From: JBMNMU01 sp050953505
GTDB taxonomy: Bacteria; Bacillota; Clostridia; Peptostreptococcales; Anaerovoracaceae
NCBI GenBank assembly: GCA_050953505.1
Contig: JBMNMU010000001.1
Coordinates: forward strand, 1,984,001-2,048,000
DNA: 64,000 bases
Direction: 5' to 3'
Every line of letters starts with the position of its first letter. Within the stretch, counting starts at the first letter, position 1. Positions 34,301 through 43,992 of this stretch are shown piece after piece. The position numbers and the translations under genes are program-made. The notes below the pieces were generated by a model. It was not told the DNA's origin, made no database searches, and was given only the letters and a program-made list of their open reading frames with translations.

Positions 34301-36553
34301 TTAGAATCTCATTGTTAAAGACACCTTCTGCTTGTCGTAATCAATACTTAGAATTTTGACATTTACTGTGTCCCCTACAGAAACCACATCCATAGGGTGC
34401 TTCACGTACTTTTCACTCAGCTGTGAGATATGCACAAGGCCGTCATTTTTAACGCCAATATCAACAAAAGCACCAAAGTCTACTACATTTCTTACAGTTC
34501 CAGTAAGCTCCATATCTACCTTTAAGTCCTCAAAGGTCAGCACATCATTTCTGAAAATAACAGCAGGAGCATCTTCCCTTGGGTCTCTTGCTGGCTTTTT
34601 AATTTCACTAATAATATCTTCTAGGGTCATGGCTCCAACATTCAGGTCTTCTGCCATTTTTGCGATGCTTTTCTTAAGGTTCTCTTTTGTATCTTTTTTA
34701 TCCTCCAGCAAGACAGCCAGGGCAGCAAGGCCAGATCCTCTACCCTTTATAGCTTTCTTTTCTACAGGGTACATTTTCATGATCTTTTCCTCGATTTGCT
34801 TCGCACTGTCTTTGCCAATTTCTGATTTATCAATGCCTAGCTTCTTAAGCATTTTTTCAGCTACCTCATAGGATTCCGGATGCACGGAAGTACTGTCAAA
34901 AGGATTTTTTCCTTCTGAAATTCTCATAAATCCTGCACATTGCATGAAGGTTTTTTCACCAAGCTTGGCAACCTTTTTTAGTTCCTTTCTCTCTTGGAAT
35001 CTTCCATTTTCCTCCCGGTATGCAACAATATTTTTAGCAACTGTGGCATTAATGCCTGCAATGTAGGAAAGAAGGGATGGGGAAGCGGTATTCAGGTCCA
35101 CACCAACCCTATTTACACAGTTTTCTACAACATTGGTCAAGGCGCCGTCCAAAAGTCCTTGATTGATATCATGCTGATATTGTCCCACTCCGATATGCTT
35201 AGGGGATATTTTAACCAGCTCCGCCAGAGGGTCTTGTAGCCTTCTGCCAATAGACATAGCACCTCTTGTGGTTACATCCAAGTCAGGGTACTCCTCTGTT
35301 GCCACCTTTGATGCAGAGTACACGGAAGCCCCTGCTTCGTTTACTATAGTATAGCTTATGTCAAGCTTGTTCTTTTTTATAAAATCAGCGACTACAGCCT
35401 CTGTTTCTCTTGATCCTGTTCCATTTCCGATAGCAATTACATTGGAGTTGAATTTTTCAATAAGCCTCATCAAGGTTTTTTCTGTACCTTCAATGTCATT
35501 TTTCGGTTGAGTAGGATAAACCGTTGTATAAGCCAAAAGCTTTCCTGTTTCGTTGAGTACGGCAACCTTACACCCAGTTCTATAGCCGGGGTCAATGCTA
35601 ATGACTCTGGCATTTCTAACAGGAGGCATCATCAATAGATTTTCAGTATTTTTAGCAAATACCTTTACTGCTTCTTTTTCGGCTCTTTCTGTAAGCAGAT
35701 TTCGCATTTCCCTTTCTATTGATGGGGCCATAAGCCTTTTGTAAGCATCCTCTACTACTTCATTTAATACCTCTACCCATATCGATTTTTCGTTAGTAAT
35801 AGCCGCTTCCTTTAGCCTTTGATGAATTTGCTCTACAGGTGCAGCCACTTTTACTTTTAATTTCTTTTCTTTTTCACCTCTGTTGATGGCTAAAACCCTA
35901 TGGTTTGGAATCTTTTCAATGGCTTCGGAAAATTCATAGTAAAGATCATAAACAGTGCTTTCTTCAGGGTCTGTTGCCTCAGAGGTAATTTTACCGGACC
36001 CTTGGGTCATGCTTCGTACATCTGCAGTCAGTTCGGGGTCATCGGCGATTTTTTCTGCGATAATATCCATAGCACCTTGGAGTGCATCTTTTGCTGTTTT
36101 GACGCCTTTTTCTTCATTAATATAAGGCTCTGCAAGCTCTAAAGCAGAACCAGTTTCTGCTTCCTGTGCCCAAATGAGCATGGCTAATGGTTCCAGCCCC
36201 TTTTCTTTTGCTTTGGAAGCCCTAGTGGACTTTTTCTTTTTAAAGGGTTTATAAAGATCCTCTATTCTCTGTAAAACTTCTGCCTTTTCTATCTCAGATC
36301 GCAGTTCATCTGTAAGCTTATCTTGTTCCTCTATAAGCCTGATAACTTCTTCTTTACGTTGCTCTAAATTCCGTAAATAAGTCAGTCGCTCTTCTAAATC
36401 CCTAAGTGTTATGTCAGTCAGGGCTCCTGTTGCTTCTTTTCGATATCTTGCAATAAAAGGAATGGTATTTCCATCATCTATAAGCTGTACTGTGTTTTCT
36501 ACTTGACTGACCTTAAGGTTAAACTCCTGGGCCAATTTTTCTATAATATTCAT
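34301..36553 (-). CDS. tex: Tex, S1 RNA-binding transcriptional accessory protein
   Basis: A 750-residue protein. It has the Tex N-terminal HTH region (TIPFIARYRKEATGAL), the YqgF-like domain (SIDPGYRTGCKVAVL), the HhH helix-hairpin-helix pair (GVDLNTASPSLLSYIAGI) and a C-terminal S1 domain (GTVRNVVDFGAFVDIGVKNDGLVHIS). Full length and well conserved. A GGAGG site precedes the ATG; prfB lies 24 bases upstream. Confidence 0.97.
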   Translation of the reverse strand: MNIIEKLAQEFNLKVSQVENTVQLIDDGNTIPFIARYRKEATGALTDITLRDLEERLTYLRNLEQRKEEVIRLIEEQDKLTDELRSEIEKAEVLQRIEDLYKPFKKKKSTRASKAKEKGLEPLAMLIWAQEAETGSALELAEPYINEEKGVKTAKDALQGAMDIIAEKIADDPELTADVRSMTQGSGKITSEATDPEESTVYDLYYEFSEAIEKIPNHRVLAINRGEKEKKLKVKVAAPVEQIHQRLKEAAITNEKSIWVEVLNEVVEDAYKRLMAPSIEREMRNLLTERAEKEAVKVFAKNTENLLMMPPVRNARVISIDPGYRTGCKVAVLNETGKLLAYTTVYPTQPKNDIEGTEKTLMRLIEKFNSNVIAIGNGTGSRETEAVVADFIKKNKLDISYTIVNEAGASVYSASKVATEEYPDLDVTTRGAMSIGRRLQDPLAELVKISPKHIGVGQYQHDINQGLLDGALTNVVENCVNRVGVDLNTASPSLLSYIAGINATVAKNIVAYREENGRFQERKELKKVAKLGEKTFMQCAGFMRISEGKNPFDSTSVHPESYEVAEKMLKKLGIDKSEIGKDSAKQIEEKIMKMYPVEKKAIKGRGSGLAALAVLLEDKKDTKENLKKSIAKMAEDLNVGAMTLEDIISEIKKPARDPREDAPAVIFRNDVLTFEDLKVDMELTGTVRNVVDFGAFVDIGVKNDGLVHISQLSEKYVKHPMDVVSVGDTVNVKILSIDYDKQKVSLTMRF

Positions 36554-36577
36554 CCGTCCTCCTATTTGCAGCTACAT

Positions 36578-37679
36578 TTAATCCTTGTGCTTTAGTTTTT
36601 CATTTATAAAATAATCCAAATCCCCATCCATTACAGCATGGACATTTCCTACCTCAGCATTGGTCCTATGATCCTTTACCATTGTGTATGGGTGGAATAC
36701 ATAGGAACGAATCTGACTGCCCCAGGTAATCTGGCTGTAGTCGCCTTTTAATTCTTCTAAATTAGCCTTTTGCTCCTGCTCCTTGAGCTCTATCAGCTTG
36801 GACATAAGCACTTTCATAGCCATTTCCCTATTCTGATGCTGAGATCGTTCATTTTGGCAAGATACAACAATATTTGTAGGGAGGTGAGTGATTCTGACCG
36901 CAGAATCTGTTTTATTTACATGCTGCCCCCCTGCACCGCTAGAGCGGTAGGTATCGATCCTAAGGTCTTCTGGATTAATATCTACGGTGATGTTATCATC
37001 AATTTCTGGCATAACATCTAGGGAAGAGAAGGACGTGTGCCTTCTGCCTGAAGAATCGTATGGGGAAATACGAACGATACGATGAACACCCTTCTCATTT
37101 TTCAAATATCCATAGGCATATTCGCCTTCAATAAGCAAGGTGGCCCCCTTTATACCCGCTTCATCCGCATCCTGGTAATCCAAGATCTTTACTTTATACC
37201 CTTTGTTCTCTGCCCATCTGGTATACATGCGAAGGAGCATTTCCGCCCAGTCTTGGGCATCTGTTCCTCCAGATCCTGCATGAATGGAAATAATAGCATT
37301 GTTGCTGTCATATTCTCCACTTAGAAGGGTTTTTATCCTAAGGTCTTCAGCTTTTTTCGTGTAAGACTCATATGCTTCCAGAATATCGGGAATGATTGAT
37401 GGGTCGTTCTCCTCTGTAGCCATGTCAATAAGAACCTGAAGATCTTCAAATTCTGAGCATAGGCTACTATATTCCTCTACCTTTGTTTCAATGCTTTTTC
37501 TTTGCTTCAACAGCTTTTGCGCAGCCTCATGATCGTCCCAAAAGCCTGCCTCTTCCGTGGTCTTATCTATTTGAGTGAGTTCTTCTTGTAGTCCAGCGTA
37601 GTCAAAGGGAATCACCCAGTTCTTTTAAATTTGAGGCCATGTTTGTCAGTTCATTTTTAATGGGATCCAACTCAACCAT
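36578..37679 (-). CDS. prfB: Peptide chain release factor 2, with programmed +1 frameshift
   Basis: RF2 recognises UGA and UAA. The gene starts at ATG 37677-37679 and reads 25 codons (MVELDPIKNE... GDSL) to an in-frame TGA at 37602-37604. The site is CTTTGAC, the classic RF2 autoregulatory slip; a +1 shift gives DYAGLQEEL and continues for 341 more codons, about 366 residues in total. The GGQ motif is present (SGAGGQHVNKTDSAVR), as is the codon-recognition region. The usual SD-like stimulator upstream of the slip is weak (GGGTG). It follows secA on the same strand, the common firmicute order. Confidence 0.96.
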
Positions 37680-37718
37680 GTAATCAACTCCTTTTTTGTA
37701 AACCAAATTTTCAATTTC

Positions 37719-37997
37719 TACTGCTGCGTGGCGGCGTGTTCTCACGAAAACCGCTCACTCTTCAAGTTTTATGATTATAAATAGTGGTAAATTTTCGAGC
37801 TCGGACGGTTTCACTTAGAGAGCATTACTGCCACTCTGCTCATACGATAAGGTATTAGGCTCCAGCTCAATTTTCAACTCATACTGCTGCGTGGCGGCGT
37901 GTTCTCACGAAAACCGCTCACTCTTCAAGTTTTATGATTATAAATAATGGTAAATTTTCGAGCTCGGACGGTTTCACTTAGAGAACACGCCTGCCAC
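37719..37997. repeat. Two tandem copies of a ~116-base hairpin element between secA and prfB
   Basis: Copy 1 is 37719-37834 and copy 2 is 37882-37997, offset 163 bases. They share about 100 almost identical bases starting TACTGCTGCGTGGCGGCGTG and including AAATTTTCGAGCTCGGACGG. In copy 2 the ends pair: GTGGCGGCGTGTTCTC with GAGAACACGCCTGCCAC, and CGAAAACCG with CGGTTTC. The right arm of copy 1 is degenerate. Confidence 0.85.
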
Positions 37998-38033
37998 TCC
38001 ACTTAAGCCTGTAAAATAGTAATTGGGTTATAT

Positions 38034-38223
38034 GCCTTGGTGTATGGAGTATATTAGGAAAGCTTTGAGCACTTTTGCTATATTGATATCCGAATCGATC
38101 TGGATTTTTAGCTAGTATTAATAATGTGATTGCTTCACATTTTAATACTCTAAAATCGTGAGATGAGGATCTATCAATATCAAAAGTGTGAAGGATTTCC
38201 GTTATACTCCCTTACACCAAGGC
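38034..38223. repeat. 190-base nested hairpin just after secA
   Basis: Outer arms CCTTGGTGTATGGAGTATA (38035) and TATACTCCCTTACACCAAGG (38203); middle arms CACTTTTG..ATTGAT (38070) and ATCAAT..CAAAAGTG (38173); inner arms AGTATTAATAATGTGA (38114) and TCACATTTTAATACT (38135) with loop TTGCT. It ends 8 bases before the secA stop codon. With the tandem element at 37719-37997 it fills the secA-prfB gap. Confidence 0.85.
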
Positions 38224-38231
38224 CTCATTCC

Positions 38232-41000
38232 TTATTCTTCAGTATTTTTCCCGCAGCATTTTTTATATTTACGCCCACTGCCGCAAGGGCAGGGCTCATT
38301 TCTTCCTACGGTTACGCCCTTTCTCACCGGTTCCTGTTTTCTTTCTCGTTCCGGCACCTGGGTGGCTTTGGGGATATGAGAGGAGGAGTCTTGGTTTGAA
38401 GCTGAAGAAGGCTCCCCATCATTAAAATCTTCTTTCCTGCCTTCTCCAGTTCCTAGAATCTGTTTCCTCTTGGTGTCGGTCTGGACTGTAACATTGAAGC
38501 AAAACTTAACTGTATCTTCCTTAATTGTTTTTATCATCAGATCGAACATATCAAAGCCTTCTGCCGCATAAGCTGCAGCAGGATCCTGTTGTCCTAAAGC
38601 CCGAAGGCCGATACCATGCTTCAGCTGATCCATGGCGTCAATATGATCCATCCATTTATTATCAACAACCCTTATGAGAATCATTCTTTCAAGCTCACGC
38701 ATTCTCTCCATACCAATTTCTTCTTCTTTTGCCTGGTATGCCTTCTCAAAGAGTTCCATGGTGTCCTCTTTTAATCTTGTCTTATCAAGCTTAGCAATGT
38801 CATCTTCTGTATAGTTAAAGCTTTCTAGGGCGCCACAGATTTTACGAAGGGAGTTTTCTAATTCACCTAAATCCCACTCTTCTGCAAATTTTGAGCCTGC
38901 TGTAGTAAAATCAATGTTCTCATCTACTAGTTCTTCTACCATGGACATAATATGGTTTCTTAGGTCTTCACCATACAAGACGCGACGACGTTCTTCGTAG
39001 ATGATCTCCCTTTGCTTGTTCATTACATTGTCATATTGAAGTACATATTTTCTAATAGAAAAGTTTCGGCCTTCCACCTTTTTCTGGGCGTTTTCTATGG
39101 ATTTAGTTAGCATATTGGCTTCAATAGGCTCATCCTCGCCTACTCCCAGCCTTTCCACCAGCCCTTGGATTCTTTCCCCTCCGAATAGACGCATTAGTTC
39201 ATCCTCAAGAGAGATAAAGAATTGGGAGGAACCTGGGTCTCCTTGACGCCCGGCACGTCCTCTCAGCTGATTATCAATTCTTCGAGACTCATGCCTCTCA
39301 GTACCGATAATATGAAGACCGCCTAAGTCGATTACTTTTTGCTGTTCCTCTGCTCTTTCAGCTTTGAACTGTTGAAGAAGTCTGTTGTATTCTTTTCTGG
39401 CTTCTATGAGCTCAGGATCCTCAAGAGGCACAAAGCTAGACGCATAAGAAATTGCTGTTTCTTCATAGCCCTTCCTTCGCATTTCTCTCTTTGCCTCAAA
39501 GTCAGGATTACCGCCCAAGATAATATCCGTACCACGACCTGCCATATTTGTGGCTATGGTAACAGAGCCTAGTCTCCCTGCGTCAGCAACGATTTCAGCT
39601 TCTTTGTCATGTTGCTTTGCATTTAACACATTGTGTTTAATGCCCCTTCTTCTAAGCATGTCACTGATAATTTCAGATCTTTCAATAGAAATGGTCCCCA
39701 CCAAAACAGGCTGTCCCGTTTCGCGGTGTTGGGCAATCGCCTCTACGATAGCGGAGAATTTACCTCTTTCAGTAGCGTAGATGGAGTCATCCATATCCTG
39801 CCTTGCAATAGGCCTATTGGTTGGGATTACCACTACGTCCATGTTATAGATGTCTCTGAATTCTTCCTCTTCAGTTTTGGCAGTACCTGTCATACCAGCC
39901 AGCTTTTGATACATCCTAAAGTAATTTTGTAGGGTAATGGTGGCCAGGGTTTTTGATTCCTGTCTCACCTTCATGCCTTCCTTGGCTTCAATAGCCTGAT
40001 GAAGTCCGTCGCTGTATCTCCTTCCAAACATCAGACGACCGGTGAATTCGTCTACAATGACAATCTCACCGTCTTTTACAATATAGTCAACATCTCGCTT
40101 CATTAAATTGTGGGCTTTTAATGCCTGCAAGATATGGTGATTGAGCTCCATGTTTTCAGGATCGGAAAAGTTGTCAACCTGGAAAGCTTTCTCACATTTA
40201 CCAACGCCCTCTTCAGTAAGAGAGACCGTTCGATCCTTTTCATCCATGGTAAAGTCTTCTTCTACTCTTAAGGTTTTTACAAATTTATTTGCAATGCTGT
40301 AAAGGTCTGTTGACTTCTCTCCGGCACCAGAAATAATCAAAGGCGTTCTGGCCTCATCAATTAGGATACTGTCCACTTCGTCTACGATGGCGTAATTTAA
40401 AGGCCTTTGCGTCATATCTTCCTTATAAATCACCATATTATCGCGAAGATAGTCAAATCCAAATTCATTATTGGTTCCGTAGGTAATATCTGCTTGGTAA
40501 GCAGCTTTTCTTTCCTCATTTGTAATTCCGTGTATTACACAGCCTACAGATAGTCCAAGGAAGCTATAAAGCTTGCCCATCCACTCCATGTCACGCTTTG
40601 CCAAATAATCATTGACGGTTACAACATGGACACCTTTTCCTTCTAGAGCATTTAAATATGCTGCCAGGGTGGCAACTAATGTCTTTCCTTCACCTGTCTT
40701 CATTTCAGCGATTCTACCCTGATGAAGAACGATACCACCTATTAGCTGTACCCTAAAATGCTTCATACCAAGGCTTCGCATGGATGCTTCCCTACATACA
40801 GCGAAAGCCTCCGGCAAAATATCGTCTAAGGTTTCGCCTTCTGCTATTCTTTTTTTAAACTCTATGGTTTTGCCCTGGATTTCCTCATCAGAAAGTCCTT
40901 GCATTTCTACATCCAGAGCCTCTATTTTATCTACAATTTTCTCTATCTTTTTAATTTCCTTAGCATTTAAATCTCCAAAAATTCTCTCCAAAATTCCCAT
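38232..41000 (-). CDS. secA: SecA, preprotein translocase ATPase
   Basis: A 922-residue motor of the Sec pathway. Walker A (MKTGEGKTLVATL), the DEVD box (AIVDEVDSILIDEARTPL), the VGT-SIE and ATNMAGRGTDIILGG helicase motifs and the C-terminal zinc motif (CPCGSGRKYKKCC) are all visible. It is full length. The start ATG is preceded by GAAAGAGGGG. Confidence 0.98.
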   Translation of the reverse strand: MGILERIFGDLNAKEIKKIEKIVDKIEALDVEMQGLSDEEIQGKTIEFKKRIAEGETLDDILPEAFAVCREASMRSLGMKHFRVQLIGGIVLHQGRIAEMKTGEGKTLVATLAAYLNALEGKGVHVVTVNDYLAKRDMEWMGKLYSFLGLSVGCVIHGITNEERKAAYQADITYGTNNEFGFDYLRDNMVIYKEDMTQRPLNYAIVDEVDSILIDEARTPLIISGAGEKSTDLYSIANKFVKTLRVEEDFTMDEKDRTVSLTEEGVGKCEKAFQVDNFSDPENMELNHHILQALKAHNLMKRDVDYIVKDGEIVIVDEFTGRLMFGRRYSDGLHQAIEAKEGMKVRQESKTLATITLQNYFRMYQKLAGMTGTAKTEEEEFRDIYNMDVVVIPTNRPIARQDMDDSIYATERGKFSAIVEAIAQHRETGQPVLVGTISIERSEIISDMLRRRGIKHNVLNAKQHDKEAEIVADAGRLGSVTIATNMAGRGTDIILGGNPDFEAKREMRRKGYEETAISYASSFVPLEDPELIEARKEYNRLLQQFKAERAEEQQKVIDLGGLHIIGTERHESRRIDNQLRGRAGRQGDPGSSQFFISLEDELMRLFGGERIQGLVERLGVGEDEPIEANMLTKSIENAQKKVEGRNFSIRKYVLQYDNVMNKQREIIYEERRRVLYGEDLRNHIMSMVEELVDENIDFTTAGSKFAEEWDLGELENSLRKICGALESFNYTEDDIAKLDKTRLKEDTMELFEKAYQAKEEEIGMERMRELERMILIRVVDNKWMDHIDAMDQLKHGIGLRALGQQDPAAAYAAEGFDMFDLMIKTIKEDTVKFCFNVTVQTDTKRKQILGTGEGRKEDFNDGEPSSASNQDSSSHIPKATQVPERERKQEPVRKGVTVGRNEPCPCGSGRKYKKCCGKNTEE

Positions 41001-41270
41001 AATATATGGTCCCCTCTTTCCTTATGTAAACAGATTTTCCATATCTCAAATTTGGAAAATCTCATATAAGCATATGGCGCTATTTTTATGGCTATCCCCC
41101 ATCTATTTCTTAGGCCTTGCAAACATGTATTATATCATAGCTAGAGAACAAAATCTATATCCGAGCAAAGCAAAACCAGTCTCTGTGAACATTGTTCCAT
41201 GAGCACCAATGTGCCTTTCTTTTCATAAGATGGATAGAAATAGTCTAGTAATTATGAGAGGTTGAGTGAA

Positions 41271-42041
41271 ATGGGTATGGATGTACTTCGGGTTCATAAA
41301 ATTCAGCAAAAATATCAAGCGGATAATGGTGAGGTTATTGCCCTTAAGGATATTAGTTTTAGCGCCTCCAGGGGCGAATTTATAAGTATTGTAGGTCCTA
41401 GTGGCTGTGGGAAGTCCACTCTTTTGTCAATTATTGCAGGGCTGCTGAAGCCTACAAAAGGAGAGGTTTATGTAAATGGTGTCAAAATAGAAGGCACCTC
41501 CACCCACATCGGATATATGCTACAAAAGGATAACCTTTTAGACTGGCGAACCATTTATCAAAATGTACTTTTTGGTCTTGAGGTTCGAAAAATTAAAACA
41601 CCGCAGAATGTGGAAAGGGCAGAAAGGCTGTTAAAAACCTATGATTTATATGATTTCCGAGATAAGTATCCGTCTCAATTATCCGGCGGAATGAGGCAGC
41701 GAGTGGCCTTAATACGTACATTGGCCATTAATCCTGATATTTTATTACTGGATGAAGCTTTTTCTGCCCTTGATTATCAAACTCGTCTTAAGGTGACGGA
41801 TGATGTATATCGTATTTTGAAAAAAGAACAGGTGACCACCATTATGGTTACCCATGACATCCCAGAAAGTATCAGCATGGGTGACAGAATACTAATCTTA
41901 TCCCAAAGGCCTGCAGTCATCCAAGAAGATCTTATCATAGATTTTAAAATGCCAAACTGTACACCCCTGTCCTGCAGAAACAACCCTCTGTTTAGCAAGT
42001 ATTTCGAACATGTTTGGAAAGAGTTGAGCGTCAATGAATGA
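41271..42041 (+). CDS. ABC transporter ATP-binding protein (NitT/TauT type)
   Basis: About 256 residues. Walker A (GPSGCGKSTL), Q-loop (YMLQKDNLLDWRTI), signature (LSGGMRQRVALI), Walker B (ILLLDEAFSALD) and switch His (VTHDI) are present; the Q-loop context matches the nitrate/sulfonate/taurine group. The ATG at 41271 has GAGAGG nine bases upstream; an in-frame TTG nine bases earlier touches the ribosome site. It overlaps the permease gene by 8 bases. Confidence 0.93.
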   Translation: MGMDVLRVHKIQQKYQADNGEVIALKDISFSASRGEFISIVGPSGCGKSTLLSIIAGLLKPTKGEVYVNGVKIEGTSTHIGYMLQKDNLLDWRTIYQNVLFGLEVRKIKTPQNVERAERLLKTYDLYDFRDKYPSQLSGGMRQRVALIRTLAINPDILLLDEAFSALDYQTRLKVTDDVYRILKKEQVTTIMVTHDIPESISMGDRILILSQRPAVIQEDLIIDFKMPNCTPLSCRNNPLFSKYFEHVWKELSVNE

Positions 42042-42840
42042 TATTAATATTTCAAATGAAAGAAGAGCTTATCTTAAAGATAAAAGACGAAGGAAGAGAC
42101 TGGTTTTTGCTTTTCAAATTGGTATCCTCCTGTTATTCATAGCCATATGGGAGCTGGCTGCTCAGCTAGGTTGGATTGACAGCTTTATTCTGAGTCAGCC
42201 TTCCCGTATCGGCGCTACCCTGTCAAGTCTTGTTAGGCAGGATTTGTTAAACCATGTTTTTGTAACGGTTTATGAAACTCTGACAGGGTTCATCCTTGGT
42301 GTTCTTACGGGCACTATTCTGGCTGTGATACTGTGGTGGAGCAGCTTTATTTCTAAGGTCTGCGAGCCCTACCTGGTGGTTCTAAATAGTCTGCCTAAAA
42401 TTGCCTTAGGTCCTGTTATCATCATTATTGTGGGAGCAGGTACTGAAGCTATCATTTTTATGGCCTTAGCAATATCATTAATTGTTACGGTTCTGGAAAT
42501 GCTAAACGGCTTTCACCAGACTGAAAAAGAATACATCAAAATGGCAGCCACTTTCGGTGCTTCAAAATTACAGATTTTTACAAAAATTGTTTTCCCCTAT
42601 AATATTCCAACCTTGTTTAATTCTCTAAAAATTAATATCGGTTTGTCCCTGGTAGGTGTCATTGCAGGAGAATTCCTGGTATCCAAAGCAGGTTTAGGTT
42701 ATCTCATTGTCTATGGGGGGCAAGTATTTAAAATGGACCTTGTTATGTCTAGTGTGATTATTCTAGCCTGTGTTGCAGCCTTGATGTATCAGGGGGTCGT
42801 ATTGCTTCAAAAGTTGGCTATGCGGTGGTATAGCCATTGA
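42034..42840 (+). CDS. ABC transporter permease (NitT/TauT type)
   Basis: A 268-residue, six-segment permease of the SsuC/TauC/ThiX kind. The EAA-like loop is TFGASKLQIFTKIVFPYNIPT, followed by GLSLVGVIAGEFLVSKAGLGYLI. It overlaps both neighbours, so the three genes form one operon. Confidence 0.93.
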   Translation: MNDINISNERRAYLKDKRRRKRLVFAFQIGILLLFIAIWELAAQLGWIDSFILSQPSRIGATLSSLVRQDLLNHVFVTVYETLTGFILGVLTGTILAVILWWSSFISKVCEPYLVVLNSLPKIALGPVIIIIVGAGTEAIIFMALAISLIVTVLEMLNGFHQTEKEYIKMAATFGASKLQIFTKIVFPYNIPTLFNSLKINIGLSLVGVIAGEFLVSKAGLGYLIVYGGQVFKMDLVMSSVIILACVAALMYQGVVLLQKLAMRWYSH

Positions 42841-42854
42841 AAGGAGAGGTGTTT

Positions 42855-43865
42855 ATGTTCAAAAATAAGAAAATACTCTGTATTGCATTGGCTATCCTGT
42901 TAATCATCCCCGTTCTTGGCGCATGTGGTAGCAAGGACGTGGAAGACGAAATGATAAAGGTAAGCCTGTGCGAGGTAACACATTCTATTTTCTATGCTCC
43001 TCAGTATGTCGCCTTAAACTTAGGTTTCTTTGAAGAGGAAGGTATTGAAATTGAGCTTTCTAACGGTCAGGGTGCAGATAAGGTTATGGCCGCTGTTCTC
43101 TCAGATAATGTAGACATTGGCTTTGCAGGCCCCGAAGCATCTATTTATGTCTACAATGAAGGAAAAGAGGATTATACACAGGTTTTTGCCCAGCTAACAC
43201 AGCGAGATGGGTCTTTCCTGGTAGCCAGAGAACCCGATCCTGATTTTACATGGGATAAACTGAAAGGAGCCCATGTCCTCCCAGGCCGAAAGGGGGGTGT
43301 TCCTTACATGGCACTGGAATATGTTATTCGGAATCATGGACTTGATCCTTACGAGGATTTATACCTTGATAACAGCATACAATTTGCACTAATGGCCGGC
43401 GCATTTACCGGCGGTACCGGAGACTACGTAACTTTATTTGAACCCACCGCATCTATGGTTGAGGCTGAGGGGCAGGGGCACATCGTAGCATCTGTCGGAG
43501 CAGAGGCTGGCTTGGTTGCCTTTACTGGATACTTTGCAAAGAAAAGCTTCATAGAAGAAAATGAAGATATTATAGAGCGTTTTACTAGAGCTATTTATCG
43601 TGGTCAGCAGTGGGTGGCACAACATAGTGCCGAGGAAATCGCAGAAGCCGTTCTCCCCTCTTTCCCTGATTCCGATGTTGAGCTCCTGACGATTGTAGCC
43701 CAACGTTATAGGGATATTGATGCTTGGCCCGATAAGCCTTATACCGATCGGGAAGCCTTTGATAGACTACAGGAAATCATGACTTCAGCTGGTGAGCTTC
43801 CTACACATGCACCTTATGACGAGGTGGTAAATAACGTATTTGCTGAAAAAGTAATGAAGGAATGA
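42855..43865 (+). CDS. ABC transporter substrate-binding lipoprotein (NMT1/SsuA-like)
   Basis: About 336 residues. A lipoprotein signal (ALAILLIIPVLGACGSK) is followed by the NMT1/THI5-like fold with VTHSIFYAPQYVALNLGFFEEEGIEIEL, typical of binders of sulfonates, pyrimidine precursors or similar small heterocycles. The true ligand cannot be read. The ATG at 42855 follows AAAGGAGAGG; an earlier TTG overlaps the permease stop. A long hairpin follows the stop. Confidence 0.9.
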   Translation: MFKNKKILCIALAILLIIPVLGACGSKDVEDEMIKVSLCEVTHSIFYAPQYVALNLGFFEEEGIEIELSNGQGADKVMAAVLSDNVDIGFAGPEASIYVYNEGKEDYTQVFAQLTQRDGSFLVAREPDPDFTWDKLKGAHVLPGRKGGVPYMALEYVIRNHGLDPYEDLYLDNSIQFALMAGAFTGGTGDYVTLFEPTASMVEAEGQGHIVASVGAEAGLVAFTGYFAKKSFIEENEDIIERFTRAIYRGQQWVAQHSAEEIAEAVLPSFPDSDVELLTIVAQRYRDIDAWPDKPYTDREAFDRLQEIMTSAGELPTHAPYDEVVNNVFAEKVMKE

Positions 43866-43879
43866 ATGAATAAATAAAT

Positions 43880-43957
43880 AGGCCTTAGCTGTATTTTTAC
43901 CGGATGGGGGAGGTTTTGCTACTCTCCGACATCCGGTTTTAAATACCGCTAAGGCCT
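43880..43957. terminator. Long bidirectional hairpin between convergent genes
   Basis: Nested arms AGGCCTTAGC / GCTAAGGCCT (outer), TATTT / AAATA, ACCGGATG / CATCCGGT and GGAG / CTCC (inner). It separates the ABC operon from the aspartokinase gene. It lacks a clean terminal T-run, so termination strength is uncertain. Confidence 0.65.
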
Positions 43958-43992
43958 CCGCCTTTATATTTTCTTTACTTTCAACTTATGAT

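Noticed and set aside
36578..37615. prfB starting at the GTG inside the slip region
   Set aside because: The upstream ATG with 25 codons and the CTTTGAC slip site is the standard RF2 arrangement.
37719..37997. CRISPR or IS ends
   Set aside because: Only two copies, each internally structured, with no spacer pattern and no transposase.
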